From Penelope pileata (lineage: Eukaryota; Chordata; Aves; Galliformes; Cracidae): a stretch of 64,000 nucleotides of DNA. Made by a program: the position numbers and the translations under genes. This document shows positions 1 through 13,200 of this stretch, in pieces. The notes under the pieces were generated by a model. It had not been told where the DNA came from. It saw only the letters and a list, made by a program, of their open reading frames with translations, and did no database searches. The stretch lies in assembly GCA_013396635.1 (NCBI GenBank), contig WBMW01002322.1:18486-82485 (forward strand). The letters run 5' to 3'. Within the stretch, counting starts at the first letter, position 1; each line of letters begins with the position of its first letter.

Positions 1-640
1 GGAGTCTGAAATGAGAGAGAAGCTAAGAGATCTTTTGCTTTGATAATGCTTAGGTATTAAGTCCCAAATCAGTCCTTGTCCAAGATAAAAGACAAGCAAC
101 ACTGAAGGTTAGCTCTGTTAAAGTGTGGCTGCTAAACTCTACATATCTTCAAAAATTCAGTGAACTAGAGACTTTTATTTCCTTTAAGCACTGTTAAATA
201 TTTTCATTCATCTGTCTGAAGTTTAAAAGCATGAACTACAAGTAGCAACTGAGCATGATAGATATATTTTGACATTAGACTGTCTAGAAAAACTATACTG
301 AATCCTATTTCAGCAAGAATGTGAAAGACTCCTCCAGCTGATGTACAAAGTCCAAAAAGCCACCACCATATGTATTTACCTGTAATCATATTTGGAACAC
401 TAAATTTTCTGTCTGAATATTGTTGGTTCCTTTGTTATTTCACAATGACTGCAAATAGATTGGTGAAATATGCCCTAGGCGACAGTCAGAAGTTTCTCCT
501 ATGAAATACAAGCCCTTGTATTTCTTGTGTTTCTTTCCCTGACTCATCAAGTCATGAAGTAGTCACTGACATTGTTTGGAGGTTCATGCTAACTATACAC
601 ATGGAGAGAAAATGGCAAAACTGCTGAGTGGCTTATTGTG
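1..640. other. Flanking DNA, no gene seen
   Basis: AT-rich sequence with no exon-like frame, repeat or RNA gene that I recognise. It lies downstream of the ZNF385D 3' end. Confidence 0.6.
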
Positions 641-861
641 TGTCTTAGTTTCTAGCTGGGACTGAAGTTGCCTTTCTCAGAGGGCCTGGTATGAGGCTAT
701 ATTTTGATTCTAGAAGGAAAAGAAAACTGTTAAGTACTGCCGTTTACACTTCTTGCTGAACAGATCCAAGGACATTTTAGTTTCTCAGCTTTTGGTACTG
801 CCCTGTCAGCAAGGAGTCTGGGGGGGCACAAGGAGCTGGNCTGCAGGCTCAAACCACACCA
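641..861 (+). mobile_element. Avian ERV LTR, internally collapsed, with a 5-bp target duplication
   Basis: It begins TGTCTTAGTTTC and carries words shared with the reverse complement of the LTR at 52317-52821, such as cagatccaaggacattt (761-777) and ggcacaagga. It breaks at an N at 840 and resumes with the expected LTR end ctcaaaccaca before CCA at 859-861. The flanks are ttgtg at 636-640 and ttgtg at 862-866, a perfect 5-bp duplication. Complete relatives here are 505 and 552 bp, so about 300 bp are missing, most simply at the N. There is no internal retroviral gene; this is a solo LTR. Confidence 0.7.
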
Positions 862-3800
862 TTGTGTCATCAGCTGCTACCACAGCAAGTGCAGCCCACA
901 ATTCCATTCCTAACCAGAACAGAGCTAATCTGAGGAGCACTTCCGTTTTTGCCTGCTCAGAGCCTTTTTGACAACTTCTCTGTGTTTTAACATTTACAAA
1001 CTTCTAATTTGACTAGTAAGTCTATATACAATTATTCATTTGCTTCTACTTGAAGAACTTCTTACCTTGAACACTTTCTTTCTTTTCCTGACAGTCATCA
1101 TCATTTGCATTACAGCATACATGGGGATCAATTGGATCCCTTTCTGCCTCAGCCTTCTTCACCTTGTTCAAGGCATATAAGGACTATTTTTTTCTCATCT
1201 ACCAGGTTCTCCACTTTCCCTCCACTCATTTCTAAAGACTTAATTGTTCTTGATCACGACTCACTGAAATTATCAAACTATGGAGTCTTTATTCTGTTGT
1301 GGCATAATGCAGAACTTACCTCAACGAATGGATTTGCATTTTTAAGAACAGCTGTAAGAAATTTGTATCTCATTTCCATCAATGATTATACACCAAGGTT
1401 GTTCTCCTCTTCAGTTTTTAGCTGTTGAATTCTTAGAGTTACTTGTTATTAATTTCTAAATATGTGATTGTCCATCTCTTTCCTATTGATTTTCAGCTCT
1501 TTTCTATTACACCAGTTCCCAAAGTCACTCTATTCTTTCTAAAAATATAATGTTCTTCTGTATATTGATGAGAGTTCCTAATGTGTATTATCAGAAAGTA
1601 TCAAGAGCACATGCTCTTTTCTGTGTGCGAGATCACCAGTGAAACCAGATACAAACTTAAATTGCTCCTAAGGTACAGCCTTCTACCCTCTTTCCTCACT
1701 CCAATAACTCTACTTCACAGTATAGTCCATGAAGTCTTCATTTCAGTCAATTTGTTCTCAAATTGTTGTCTGAACCCTCCTAGTCGCCTATTTTATAGAG
1801 CAGTATCTCAAATAATTTAGTCTAGAACAATTATTCTACCCCTACTTAATAAAAAACTTATCCAAATACTGATAACTCTGTCTCAGTTAACCTACCTTTG
1901 AGAAGACACAGTTGTTTCCTAACCCACTGCCCTTTCCATGTGGTGAATAACTCTGACCTTTAAAAAAGGTCTAAGTCAGGTATCAAGGGGGTTAAATAGC
2001 AATATATAATTGTTCCAATCACCTCTCTCCAGCATTCTTTAATTAGAGACATTATATTGATGATTTATCAGCCAGACCATGAAACCTTACCATTGAACTT
2101 ATAAAAATGTCATTGAAATTTACAGTATTTCTGAAGTGTGAATGGATCAGGGCCAATTTTTGGTGATGCCTTCAGTACTCTTAGTATCGACTAACATAAA
2201 CGTGCATTCTATCACCTAATAAAGGGCCTGTGCTGATTTTCTGTAAGGCCTATGAAGATTTTTTTTTTGCTATCCTGATGAATAATTTGGCTTCAGATTT
2301 GAGGCCTATTATTGCAGCATTGGAGATTGTCCATAGCTGGAGACATAATGTTCAATGATGCTGACAAACTTCTCAGTTTCCCAATCGCTGCAGTACACTG
2401 ACTAGCACTGAAAACATTCTCATATTTATGTTCAGAAGGAAATTCCCTACATTAAGTTGCCAGGAACTAATAACCTTTTTTGCTCTAATGCATTGTAGCG
2501 GTTGGACTCATCTGGATGTCCTCCTAGCAGTTATTTGACACCACATCATATAACACGTGCTCTTCTTTACCAGTCTTTTCAGAGCGCGTTGGCAGTTATT
2601 GAGGATTCAAATCTTTTTTACTGAAGTTTAGATTTTAAGTGTGTCAGTGGTGTAAAGCAGATGATTTGCACACTGCTCTGGATTAAATGTCTGTAGCATG
2701 GAATAGTGATCTACCACATCCTGTTCTATGGAGCACAACTGAAAATCTTCTAAAGTATTTACTGCAGCTGTGAAGCTCCTGACAGTTAGCTGGGATGCAG
2801 ATATCAATAAACCATGACAGGCCGGTTTCTTTTTTTTTCTCTATTGCTTTTCACAGCTTTGAAAAGTAGATGAAAATAGCTCTAGCTTTTCTTCCAAGGA
2901 TTCACTTGCCATGCAAAATACCCCAGAGGAGAACAGAGAATTGCACACAGACAGGGAAAAGGCTTAACTGCAGCACAACCAATGAGATTGTTTCAGTGGC
3001 CACCAGTCAAAGCAACCAATACTGTAATGAGGGGCTAAGTACAATACTTCATAGCACAAAACTTCAGTCACATTTTGCTTAGATTATATGACTGAAATGA
3101 TAAAGGGCTACAATATTATATACCTGTAATATAGACCTATAAGCAGGTGTGAGGTTTTTCCTTTTAATACATTTTACAGCATTTCATCCTGCTGAAGAAC
3201 CACAGAAGGGGTAATACAGGAGGGAAATAAGAGCAATGTATATATAGGGAAGGGAGCAGGTGTGCACACATTTGTCCAATCAACTACATGGAGATCTTAG
3301 TGCTTGAATAAGTGGATAAAGAGTGACAACTGCTTCCATCTCATTTCAAAAACTATAAAAACAGCATAATAAAGAAATGGACTTTTTTTTTCCTTAGATT
3401 GACATCTACACTTCAGTGAGCTGGTAGGGCTTAGGCAACTGCAATAAGTAAAAAAATGGGATCCAACATGAGGCTTATTACATTTTTTTCTTCTCAGGTG
3501 CTCCAAAACTTACCTTCATGGATTTATTCTGATGAACAAAACAGATTCAGACAGAAATTTGACTGGTAATGCTATGGTTGTGGCTACATTGAAATTAAAT
3601 CTTTAGGAGTGGGAGATAGGGTTGGTGTTGGAGAAGATCGTCCTCCAAACTGCAGCACTTGCAGTGTAATGCAACTGAATTCCACAAATTAGGATTTTTT
3701 TTTCCAAAATGGTCTCCTTTTTGATATAAATACATCAGGAATGTGTGGGAGAGGGGACAGGATACATCTTTTAAGCTTGTTGACTGTGTTCTGCCTCTCC

Positions 3801-4688
3801 CCATTGAGCCACAAAGCAATATTGAAGGTGTTAAACAAACAGGCTGCTATGAAAGTGTAGTTTTCTGCCTATTATTAATGTGCTATTATCTCCCACTTTG
3901 TTTTGCCTCAAAATAACACCTGTACTTGACAGACTATGTTTTCAGCAGACAATTTTCACCTGATACATGTGTCAATGAGAACTGTTCCTATGGCAAGTGA
4001 CAGCCACAAGCAGAGAAAAGGCTGGAGCTGTTAAAAAATGCTGCAGGCATTTTTAGTGAGAAAATGGTTTATGATTTTTTTTCTATTGCATTTGCACGCA
4101 GAAATAGCATAGTTATTTTTTGCTTGAACATAAGAAATAACATTTACATTTAATTAAAGCTTTGAAGAATTCCAAAATATGAACATTTCAGGAAACTCTG
4201 AATGAATAAAGTGTTGTGTGTGACATAAAACCCTGACTAGCTTAGGTAAAGAGTACCGTACTATGCATATGTTCTCTACTCATAATATTCTATTATTGCT
4301 ATGGCACTGTGGCTTTCAATTTTTTATTCAATTTATTGATTCTGATCAAATGATCCATCAGTAGGCTTGATGAATACTAGCTTCTAAAGGGAATATTTAA
4401 GCTGATGGACTCTGTTCATTCTTATGGGAGATGACTTTTCTTCTGTTACTTTATTCATATTTTCAACTAGTAATGAATGCAAACATAAAATATGGCCATC
4501 CTTTCTGGAGACCAAGGCTTGTATGATGAGACCTGAATGCATGGATTTCACAGGAGAAGTCTTGTCTCCTGTAACTGAGCGTCTAATATTTATATAATGA
4601 ATAGTAACATGTATACTTGCTTCTAATTATGGGTGTTAAATATTTAGTTTCTGTTGTGAACAGCACAGATTTTAGTGTGCTAGCACTG

Positions 4689-4733
4689 TAAATAGTGCGA
4701 TGGGCCATTGCTACAAAGCAATGGAACTATTTA
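4689..4733. repeat. Small imperfect hairpin
   Basis: Inverted arms TAAATAGT (4689-4696) and ACTATTTA (4726-4733) enclose a second perfect pair, CCATTGC (4705-4711) and GCAATGG (4718-4724), around a 6-nt loop. An 8-nt bulge lies on the left side. It is too short to call an RNA gene. Confidence 0.5.
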
Positions 4734-7700
4734 AGCCAAAGTCTTCTGTGATCTTTCTCAACAGCAAGTTAATTATTTTCAAAGTTACGATCTTATGACT
4801 GTCAAGGCCCCTGTCTTATCAAGGCACTCTTGAATGTCTCAGCTTGTAATGCCTTATATTGCACAAGTAAAAGGAACCAAATTATTTTACCACATTGACT
4901 CTCTTGACTCTGCTTACTTCTCCACCATCCTAGCATGAAGTTGATCACAGAAACTAGACAGTCTCTAAGTCACATTTCAGGCTCAGTCAAATTTATCAAT
5001 ATATCAGTTCTGAATCAGAGTTGAATGACAACTAATTGCATTATGCAGCATGACTGCAAAAGATCTCAAGCGTGGAGGAAAAAAATGTGCCTCTACCACA
5101 GTCGAAGAGCTTTGCAACTGCTTTCAGGAGTTCCAGGGTTAAGAGCATTATGGTTTTCATACTATCCTTAATTTCAGTCTGGATCACAGCCTTTCTCAGC
5201 CTTTGGCATTTCAGATCAGGCTGTGTAATAATCATCCTTCAGATGGTTACATTTACTCCTAAATGTTCCTGAATTTTAATAAACCTGTAGGTCTGGAAGG
5301 GCATAAAGCTCTCAGTCCTGGTTAAACCCTTAACTGTGTGTTTGAGATTTCTACTAGTTTAAGATAGGATTTATCAGCATTGCTATTTCTTTCAGTCATG
5401 CACTGAATCCCAGCACAGAAGCTGCTCTGTGATTCACTGGCACTGAAGTAATGGTGCTTACCGATAAACAGAACAGCGGAAGATGTGATGTAAAGAATTT
5501 TTGCAGCATTTTACATATCATAGGCTAACATTTTCAAATACATAAGTAGGAACCCCATGGTTATTTTCATGTGAGCTATAGCTCCTTAGATCCCTGAAGC
5601 TTGAACTGTGCTGAAGTAACTTTTAGAAGTGGAAATTCAGATACCTATGTTAATAAAAGTCACAGATCCTTTAAAAGTGTTTTAGGCTTTTAAATTCACC
5701 TTGTAAAGATTCATGTATCCAAACAATTTGGGTAGCCATGTTTCATATCTACCCATAGGAATATTGTAATCACAGAGAAACCTTTTCAGGTCTTGCTCCT
5801 CAGTATTGGTCTTATGTTTATAAATTACATTTATTTTTTGCAAAAAATGAGAGATATTAAGACAGTAATTCTCCAAGATGCTTCAGAGAGGATCTAAATG
5901 CTGTGCATTTACAGGGAGCAGAAGGTAGAAGAAGAGGGTTCTAAGAAACACCATTTCAGCTTTCAGGGAATATTGGGTAATACTCATCAGTGTCCTGGGG
6001 ACCTAGAGTAGAAGTGACTATAGGCAAGTCCATTCAATTATAGTACTCTTGGCATAACTGGAAGATAATGAATGTGAGACATTACATTTACCCATGGCAT
6101 CCTTGCATTAATTCAACAGCTAGAGTCTTTTCATCTTTTAAAATACAGAGCCAATTGTGATATCCCAGTACTAAAATGACAGATGTAATATTAACTTTAT
6201 TTGGCTGTTTTTAATTTTATATATCTTTATTTTAAAATAAAGATGTATACCTTTCAAATACAATATTCCTTGACATGGCCATTCCATTTTTTTTTTCTTC
6301 CAGTTCATTTTAGATCATTATATTCATATCATTTGCTTACTGACCTCTCACATTAGCTTTTACAGCAACTTTCAAGAACGTAACTATTTCATGGTTCAGA
6401 GCAATGACAAACCTTCAGAACAAAGGTTTAAAGCCAGAGACAGTTGGAAAAACGCAGACAGTGTAAAAATATAAATATATATCCCTCCCACAAAAATACC
6501 ATCTCTTTGGGTCAGAACAGAATAGTCATTCTTTAACACTTAGTATAGGATTTAAGAAAATATCCCTGAACCTATTTGTTTTTCTGAGTTCATACCCAGC
6601 CATTTCCCTGCAGGCTGATTTCACACTGCTGCTCCAGTGAGTGACTGTGTCTTCAATGAAATTATTTGTTTCCTTGTGCTTTAGGATTCCTCCTGGCCCA
6701 GGAGTGTTACTGTAATATGAAATACGATGACACATTTTGTTGTTATAGTGCTCTCCATGTTGCATTTATTGATAGGTAAGTGTGAAGTGTCTTCTATTTA
6801 CTAGCTCCTTTTTCAGCTGCTGTGGACCTACCCTTGACTGGAAGCTCCCCTCTTCCAATCAGATTGCTGTGCCCATATTTCCCTTGACATCTATATATAA
6901 TATAAAATTGTGCTAACATCCCAGGTACATTGATTTGTTACTGACCAAAAGGGGGTGGAACGGCAAGGCACAGAAAATCCACTATACATTCTAACATTTA
7001 GGCTTTATCCTTTATTAGGTAGTGAGCAAGAGACATAAAAAGAATTGAATTTCTTTACAGCTGAAATTTAAAAGAGACTTAAGTGAACAAAAACTTGTTC
7101 CATAGAGCACTGTGACAAAAGAGGTCCAAGAAAACTGAAGGTGTCATTGCAAATTAGCTGATGTAAGTAGTTGGAATGACACTTTTTATTTCTAGCAAAA
7201 CTTGTATTAATTCTGCGCTTAGTACTGTGCCTCCATACATGCCACAGGCCACATTTTTGAAAGGATCAGCCTGTTGATTTTCCTGGCATCACAACAACAT
7301 GGCAGGATGTACAGCAGGTGCCCATGCACCAGAAGGTTGTGCATAAGAGCCTACAGGATATTAGCGGGTCTCCCCTTCTCCAGTCTGCATTATTATTTCC
7401 TGGGGAAAAGATTGTCTGCCCAGGCCTCCTCCCTCCCCAGAATGCCAGCCCCCCTCTGCTTGTTCTGCTGTTTAATTACACAGGGTATTACAGAACTCTC
7501 TGGAAATGAGGCACAGCTTGGAAAGCAGTGCCCTACTCAAGGAGGAATCTAAACACAGCTGGCAATGGAACTACAATTTCTGCAAAAAGTAAGGAAGGTT
7601 GAAAGTAGGTTTAAAAGACCAAGGCAAAGAGTTTGCAAAGAGAAGTTTCACATTACTATAAAATGTTTATGTACCAAATAAGTGGAAACATCTTTTGAAT

Positions 7701-8090
7701 TCTGAGTGGTAGTACAGGTTTTGAAGGCTGGCCTGTTTACTGCCTTTTTACTGAGAGCTGTAGAGTAGGGAGCCCTTTTAAATGTCAGCCCCTAGATATA
7801 GGTGCCTGAACTTCAAGAAATTACTCATACTCTTCTCTTTTTGGAAACTGAGCCAAAGCAATGCAGCTAGTAACCAGCCCAGAAACCACTATCACATCTA
7901 TTTCATGGCTGCATTGAAGTGAATTAAATATAACCAAAAGCCCACTTCATTTCAAGGCACAAACGTTTGTAAATAAACTGAATGCAAAACATATACATAA
8001 TATAGAACTTATTTAATAATTCTAGATAAATAAATGCATCTCTTTGGAATTCTTTGGACACAGACATCCATGGAACTTTTTTCTCTCTTT

Positions 8091-8110
8091 ATATATATAT
8101 ATATATATTT
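8091..8110. repeat. (TA)n microsatellite
   Basis: An uninterrupted alternation of T and A about 20 nt long, flanked by more AT-only sequence. Confidence 0.8.
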
Positions 8111-9409
8111 ATAAATTCTATATGCAGAGAGGTTTAAAAAATGGCAAATAGCAATGTATATGGAAGGCTCACTGATGAACTGCAAGTCAAAAGTGCTGTA
8201 CATTCCCATTCTCTATATCTCCCACCTGTCCACATTAACCACAGGCAGTATTATACAGCAACCACATGGTCAATATTTTGCATTACTACAATTTAATAAA
8301 ATCTTTTAAATCATTTCCCAATCTAAACTTAAATTATGTTTTTTTTTTTTCATTTTTATTCCTCCTAAATGTATGGTAGGCATTTCACTTAGCTACATGT
8401 CAAGAGTGGTTGCACGTGATTCAGCAGCACACCCCATAATATTAATAGTTACTTTTCAGCTCCCTATGGGAAAAAGCAGGCAGTAAGAATCAGATTCAAG
8501 ACATCTATTTTTTTTTTCTCTGCTGTTTGCTACTTACCATGTAATGACCCACATGTGAAACTCAATGGTTATATAATTATTTTATATAGTAGATTTTCTG
8601 TTTATAAGTTATTTTTCTTACTCTAACATATATACAATATATCTATATATACCCCTGATAAATCTTATTTTAAAGGGACACAGTCAACCCCTTTAAGCCT
8701 CACAGTAAACATACAAGGCTTTAAGCTGTCCATACATAAAGGTCAGCTATAGAACTCAAGGGTCCCTTCAGCTCCTAAAGGTTGTACTTGTTCCAAACCC
8801 ACAATGTGCAGTTATCTCATAATATGTATCTTGTGTTGCTGTTTACATTTTATAGGTGTACTAAAACATTTTATATCACATCAGTAGGAAATAAAATGAG
8901 AGAATAAATCTGTTTCTAAAACTAAGCCTACTGTAAAAAAAATGTTACCTGAATCTACAGACACTCCCACTGGTATGATATAAAAAGAATATGTGCCATT
9001 CTCTGGATGAAATTCTGGCTACGTTGCAGTCAGGAGGAACTTTATACGGACTTAAACGAAGCCAGGATTTTTCTCTTGGTTTTAATTTGCTAGTTATGAC
9101 TATGTGTAACATTTGTGTCTTCTCTCTGCTCAACACTCAAGTGTCAGGCCTGTTTCATAACAAGACTGTATTTTTTGCTATCCACTGGCCTTGAACATCT
9201 ATCAATACTGTAAGTATTACACATTTTGAGCTTACACACACTGTACACATACATTCTCAGTCAAATAAAAATTTGACCTATTCTGTGTACAGCATTTGAA
9301 TTTACTTTTTTTTTGCACTAAATCTTCTTAATCGTTTATCTTGTCTTAACCATAGGTTACCTTCATGCCTATTCTTCTCATTCTTCTACAGGTGAGGAAA
9401 GCAATTTTT

Positions 9410-10062
9410 TCTCACCAGGAACAGCTCCAAATTATTCTTTATTATTCTTTTTTTTTTTTTTTTGACTATTTACCAAGTGACATAATTTGTTCATTTTAAC
9501 GTTTGCAACTCAGTTAGAAACCTAGTGGCATAGATAGAGACACAATACTACTGTTTTACAAGACATCTATTGTATCTACTTTTGTTCAGATAAATACCCA
9601 GTAACTGCTGATTTGGCAGGAGGATTGGTAAGAGTACTACTATTCACAGTGTTTCTTTTTTTTTCTTCTTTAATCTACAGAATAAAGTATTCTATGTACA
9701 TTGGAACCAGTTAATGCCCTTTAGACAAATTTGTAAGTTGTTTCACAAAGCAGGAAAGACATTGCAGGGAAATATGTGCCAAAAAGCACAGTCAAAAGGC
9801 TTCGTAAGTTTTATATGTCACTACAAGTCAATGCTGGAGATCAGTTCTAAAACGACCAATACATAAGAGGAATGCTCTCATCTGGAGAAAATACTGCCCA
9901 TTCCCCCATTTAGAATTTGTTAAGTTCTCTATCAAAAGTCCTGGCTCTTCATATATACTTTAAACTATAAATAAACACTGCATAGTTCAATGTTCTTGGT
10001 TTTCTTTTTTGTTTGTTTTGATTTGAAAAATTATTGCAGTACAATTAGTTCCCATTTGGAGT
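9410..10062 (-). terminator. ZNF385D: Probable start of the ZNF385D 3' UTR, with a candidate poly(A) signal
   Basis: Sequence downstream of the TGA on the minus strand has no further coding potential. Reading leftward, the first full AATAAA hexamer with plausible context is at 9443-9438 (plus strand tttatt). It follows an A-run at about 9466-9451, and a GT-rich stretch (ctgttcctggtg) lies 10-30 nt beyond it. That would give a 3' UTR of about 640 nt. Another AATAAA is at 8360-8355, so a longer UTR is equally possible. The UTR itself is certain in principle; its end is a guess. Confidence 0.35.
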
Positions 10063-10296
10063 TCAGTAAGGAGCAAACAGCACAGGAGTATGGGTGGTCC
10101 GTATAGGCCCTGGAGCTGGTCGTAGGAGTGCTGGAGGAAGTGCTGAAGTCTGGAAAAGGGTAGCTGCTGGGGCTGTTCGAAGACTGAAGGGGGAATTCAC
10201 TGCCACAGCAGCAGCTGCTGCTGCAGCTGCTAGTGGATTTGGTAAGATTCTTGGAGCCATCGGCTTTGAAGGTTCCTTTGAAAATACTAATTTTAC
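10063..10296 (-). CDS. ZNF385D: ZNF385D last coding exon: Ala/Pro-rich C-terminus and stop
   Basis: The exon is 234 nt in phase 0: 77 codons then TGA at 10065-10063. The acceptor is tctctttcccacag|GTA. It encodes VKLVFSKEPSKP, then a segment reading PRILPNPL, eight alanines in a row followed by VAV, and a Pro-rich tail ending GPIRTTHTPVLFAPY. The alanine run uses mixed GCN codons with embedded GCAGCTGCTGCT, so it could vary slightly in length. No zinc finger or catalytic motif is present; the tail is probably disordered. An ATG at 10260 starts a good-looking frame but is internal, because the frame extends in register to the acceptor. A second open frame overlapping this exon is a shadow. Confidence 0.94.
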   Translation of the reverse strand, partial: VKLVFSKEPSKPMAPRILPNPLAAAAAAAAVAVNSPFSLRTAPAATLFQTSALPPALLRPAPGPIRTTHTPVLFAPY

Positions 10297-13200
10297 CTGT
10301 GGGAAAGAGAGAAAACAAACAAATACAGAGTCATAATTTGTTCATATTGGCTACACGACAGGAAGCTTAACTTAAGATTATAAATGGAAAATAACTAAAA
10401 GAGGCCTTGTACCAGTTACTTACACTATGAGTTGCAGCACTGTGACACGAGACATGATCTCACACATTAAACAAGAGTGAGCAGCATTTGGTAAGGGACA
10501 AAGAATTTCAGTGTTCTCTTGCTTGTGGGCTCATACCTTATCTCTGAAACTTATAGTTTAATATGAGATGAGAAATCAAAGCAAACCTAAAAGAAGGCTG
10601 GGTAATCTGCAGTTAAAATAACCTGCATATACCCTGTAAGAATTAGATAAGAAAGAATTAGCCATCAATTAAGAGGTTTCCACCTGGACAGCCTCATGAC
10701 AGAGACCAGAGCAGAAGGAAAACCTCTTATTCCCTAGTGTGACAAAGTCCAAGGAGCTACTTTTGTTTTCATCATTAGGATGCAAGATCTACTTAAAAAC
10801 AAGATCAACATCTAGATTCTCTTTATTAACTGTAGATACTAATAATAGATAAATGAACAAAGCCTATCTTACACCAGTTATGAAAATAACCTAAATGCAT
10901 TTCCTGTGTTAAACTAGGTGATGAATTCTATGGGTATGCTGCTCTCTGTCATATGTCATCTTGCTGTATCTTCAAAAGACACTTCAGAAGAAAACACCAG
11001 AAGTAATTTTTCACTAAGATACTGGTCGTTATTATAAAGACTGTGAAATATTGAAAAGAAATTGTAACGAAAAACTCTTGTGTATATCACTTAATGAAGT
11101 GCCAAAACATGTTACTAAAGCTTTTGCTTTAAATATTTTTAAATCATAACTCTTGCTCAATACCGAATGCAGCTTAGAAAACTCCTCATTTAGAGTTTCC
11201 AGAAAGGAAATAAATAAGCTCAATATTTTCCCAAACTAATTGAAAATACTCAACAGAGTTCCACTATTATTTGAGTACATGAGAATTTACATTTGATATG
11301 CATACGAATTAATATCAGTGCAGTCTACATAGATTTCTGTAGATTTTTGGGGGGGATTTTAAGTTTCTAATGAGAAGCCAGGAGCCTGAATACCTTCGTT
11401 CTATGGTTTTATAACTCTGAGATGAGAATAGAGACCTCATCCACTGACAAAGAAAAATTCCCATCAACTCTGATGCACTCTGGGAGGGTATGAGTCCTGA
11501 AAGGACCTGAGGTCCTTTGCATAGAATATATACCAGAACATATATAGGACTGAATATATAGAATGTGAATATATGTGCCATTCTGTGATATATCTCAGTC
11601 TAAGCACAAACACTTTTCACTCAGAGAGAAACAGCTTCTCATCCTTGATTTTAAAGAGATTTCCAAACAATAAATTTGCACTATATCAGTTTGATATTTT
11701 CCACTCAATATTGCCTTGGTGGGAGAATAGTCAGAAAGGAAGGACAGGAAACATCTGCCATGCATCATCAGTGAGTTTCATCATTACATTATCACTGTGT
11801 TCAAAAAATATGTATCTGTTGGTTCTTTACCAGCCAGATGTCTATAGGATTTTGGCATTTAATAACACCCATTAGCAACTTTGCAGGTCTCAAGGTCCTA
11901 CAAAGATCTGGGGGAGTTGCTCAGAGGTGACCATTCTCTTAATAGAGGAGAGAATGGGTACTAGATACTATGAAAGTTAGCGATTTTATCATCTCCTTGA
12001 TCAGTGTTACACTCACTGATCCAAGCTGTCTTTTTCCCTTGCTGCATGTTTGACTTTTTCCTCCTTCCTTACTATTTCTTTAGTGAACGTTTTTCAGCCT
12101 TAGTTAGAACAGTCAAGAAAAAATATCTGTAAATAAATAAAAATCCTGAGTACAAAGTATGAATAAAGCCAACTCAAAACAACAGGACTCTGTAGTCTAG
12201 AATTCCATTCAAGGGTACTTTTCATAAGAGCTATCTTACTGCAGAAAGTTTGGACTATCAAATGCCTGATAACTTATTTTTCTCCAGTGTAGCATTTTGT
12301 ACTTATCTGATATTTGTGACCTGAAGAAATACGAACTAAGTCCCAACATTACAAGATTTTTTGAACTGTGAAATAGTACTGTGGGAATTCATAAAGCTTC
12401 TTTCTCTGAAGCAGTATGAATGATACTGAAAATATGGCATTGGAAAGCTGTTAAAGCTCTGAGAATGTAATTCATATTATTCCTAACTTTCATAAGACGA
12501 AAAATAGATGATACTCATTCATTTGTTGTCATGAAGAACAAAGATCTCAGGTGACTTTATATTAAAAGGCTAGGACTATATTGCCATTCTTAGAGTAATC
12601 AGGAACTTCTAATGAAGTTAGGTAGACTTTCAGTTAATTTATCAAGGTTATGCTTTTGAGATAACTGTAATAACAGTAACAGTAATATATATAACGACGC
12701 ACATTCATTTCAAATCTCTCTACAAGTACTAATTAACATACAGGTCAGGATTAAGTAGGCTTTATTTATTTCATTTATAGTGAAATAAACTAAGGGACAG
12801 TAAATTACTTCAAAAAATTAATGGATAGTAAACCAACAAAGTCTAGAGCTCATCAAAAACACTTATATTCAAAGCAAAAATTAGCACATCTTTGGCTTGT
12901 TGCCATGTCATTCTGCATTTCAAGTGACAGCAATTTTGGTATTTTTTTTCTATTCAAAACCAAAAAGGACTAAATGCCTCTGCTCACCTCTAGTCTGGCT
13001 TGCAAACTGTGAGCACTTGGGAGTGAGGCAGCAAGAAAAGGACACATTGACTTTATTTGCCTATTTACCAATTGAATGGCCTTGGCTGGAGCTCTCAGAA
13101 ATCACCATTACATAAAGTGTTAAATAGATAACGATGTGCAACAACAACAGTAACAAAATAGTTATTTTCATCCTCTGGGAAATAATGAATTTCCTAAAGG

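Larger units (their letters stand above)
862..9409. other. 3' flank of ZNF385D (or distal 3' UTR), no gene seen
   Basis: About 8.5 kb of mostly AT-rich DNA. It contains a (TA)n run near 8091-8110, several T-runs, a small hairpin at 4689-4733 and a GC-richer block at about 7274-7555. No spliced exon, tRNA or recognisable transposon was found. Open frames of 60-107 codons here have no recognisable domains and no splice context. Confidence 0.5.

Noticed and set aside
7846..7895. Words resembling an old MIR SINE (ggaaactgagcc, gcagctagtaac)
   Set aside because: The match is two short words with the middle missing; too weak to call.
10094..10336. 80-codon plus frame with an alanine run
   Set aside because: It is a shadow of the Ala/Pro-rich last exon; the minus frame ends in the expected ZNF385D C-terminus.
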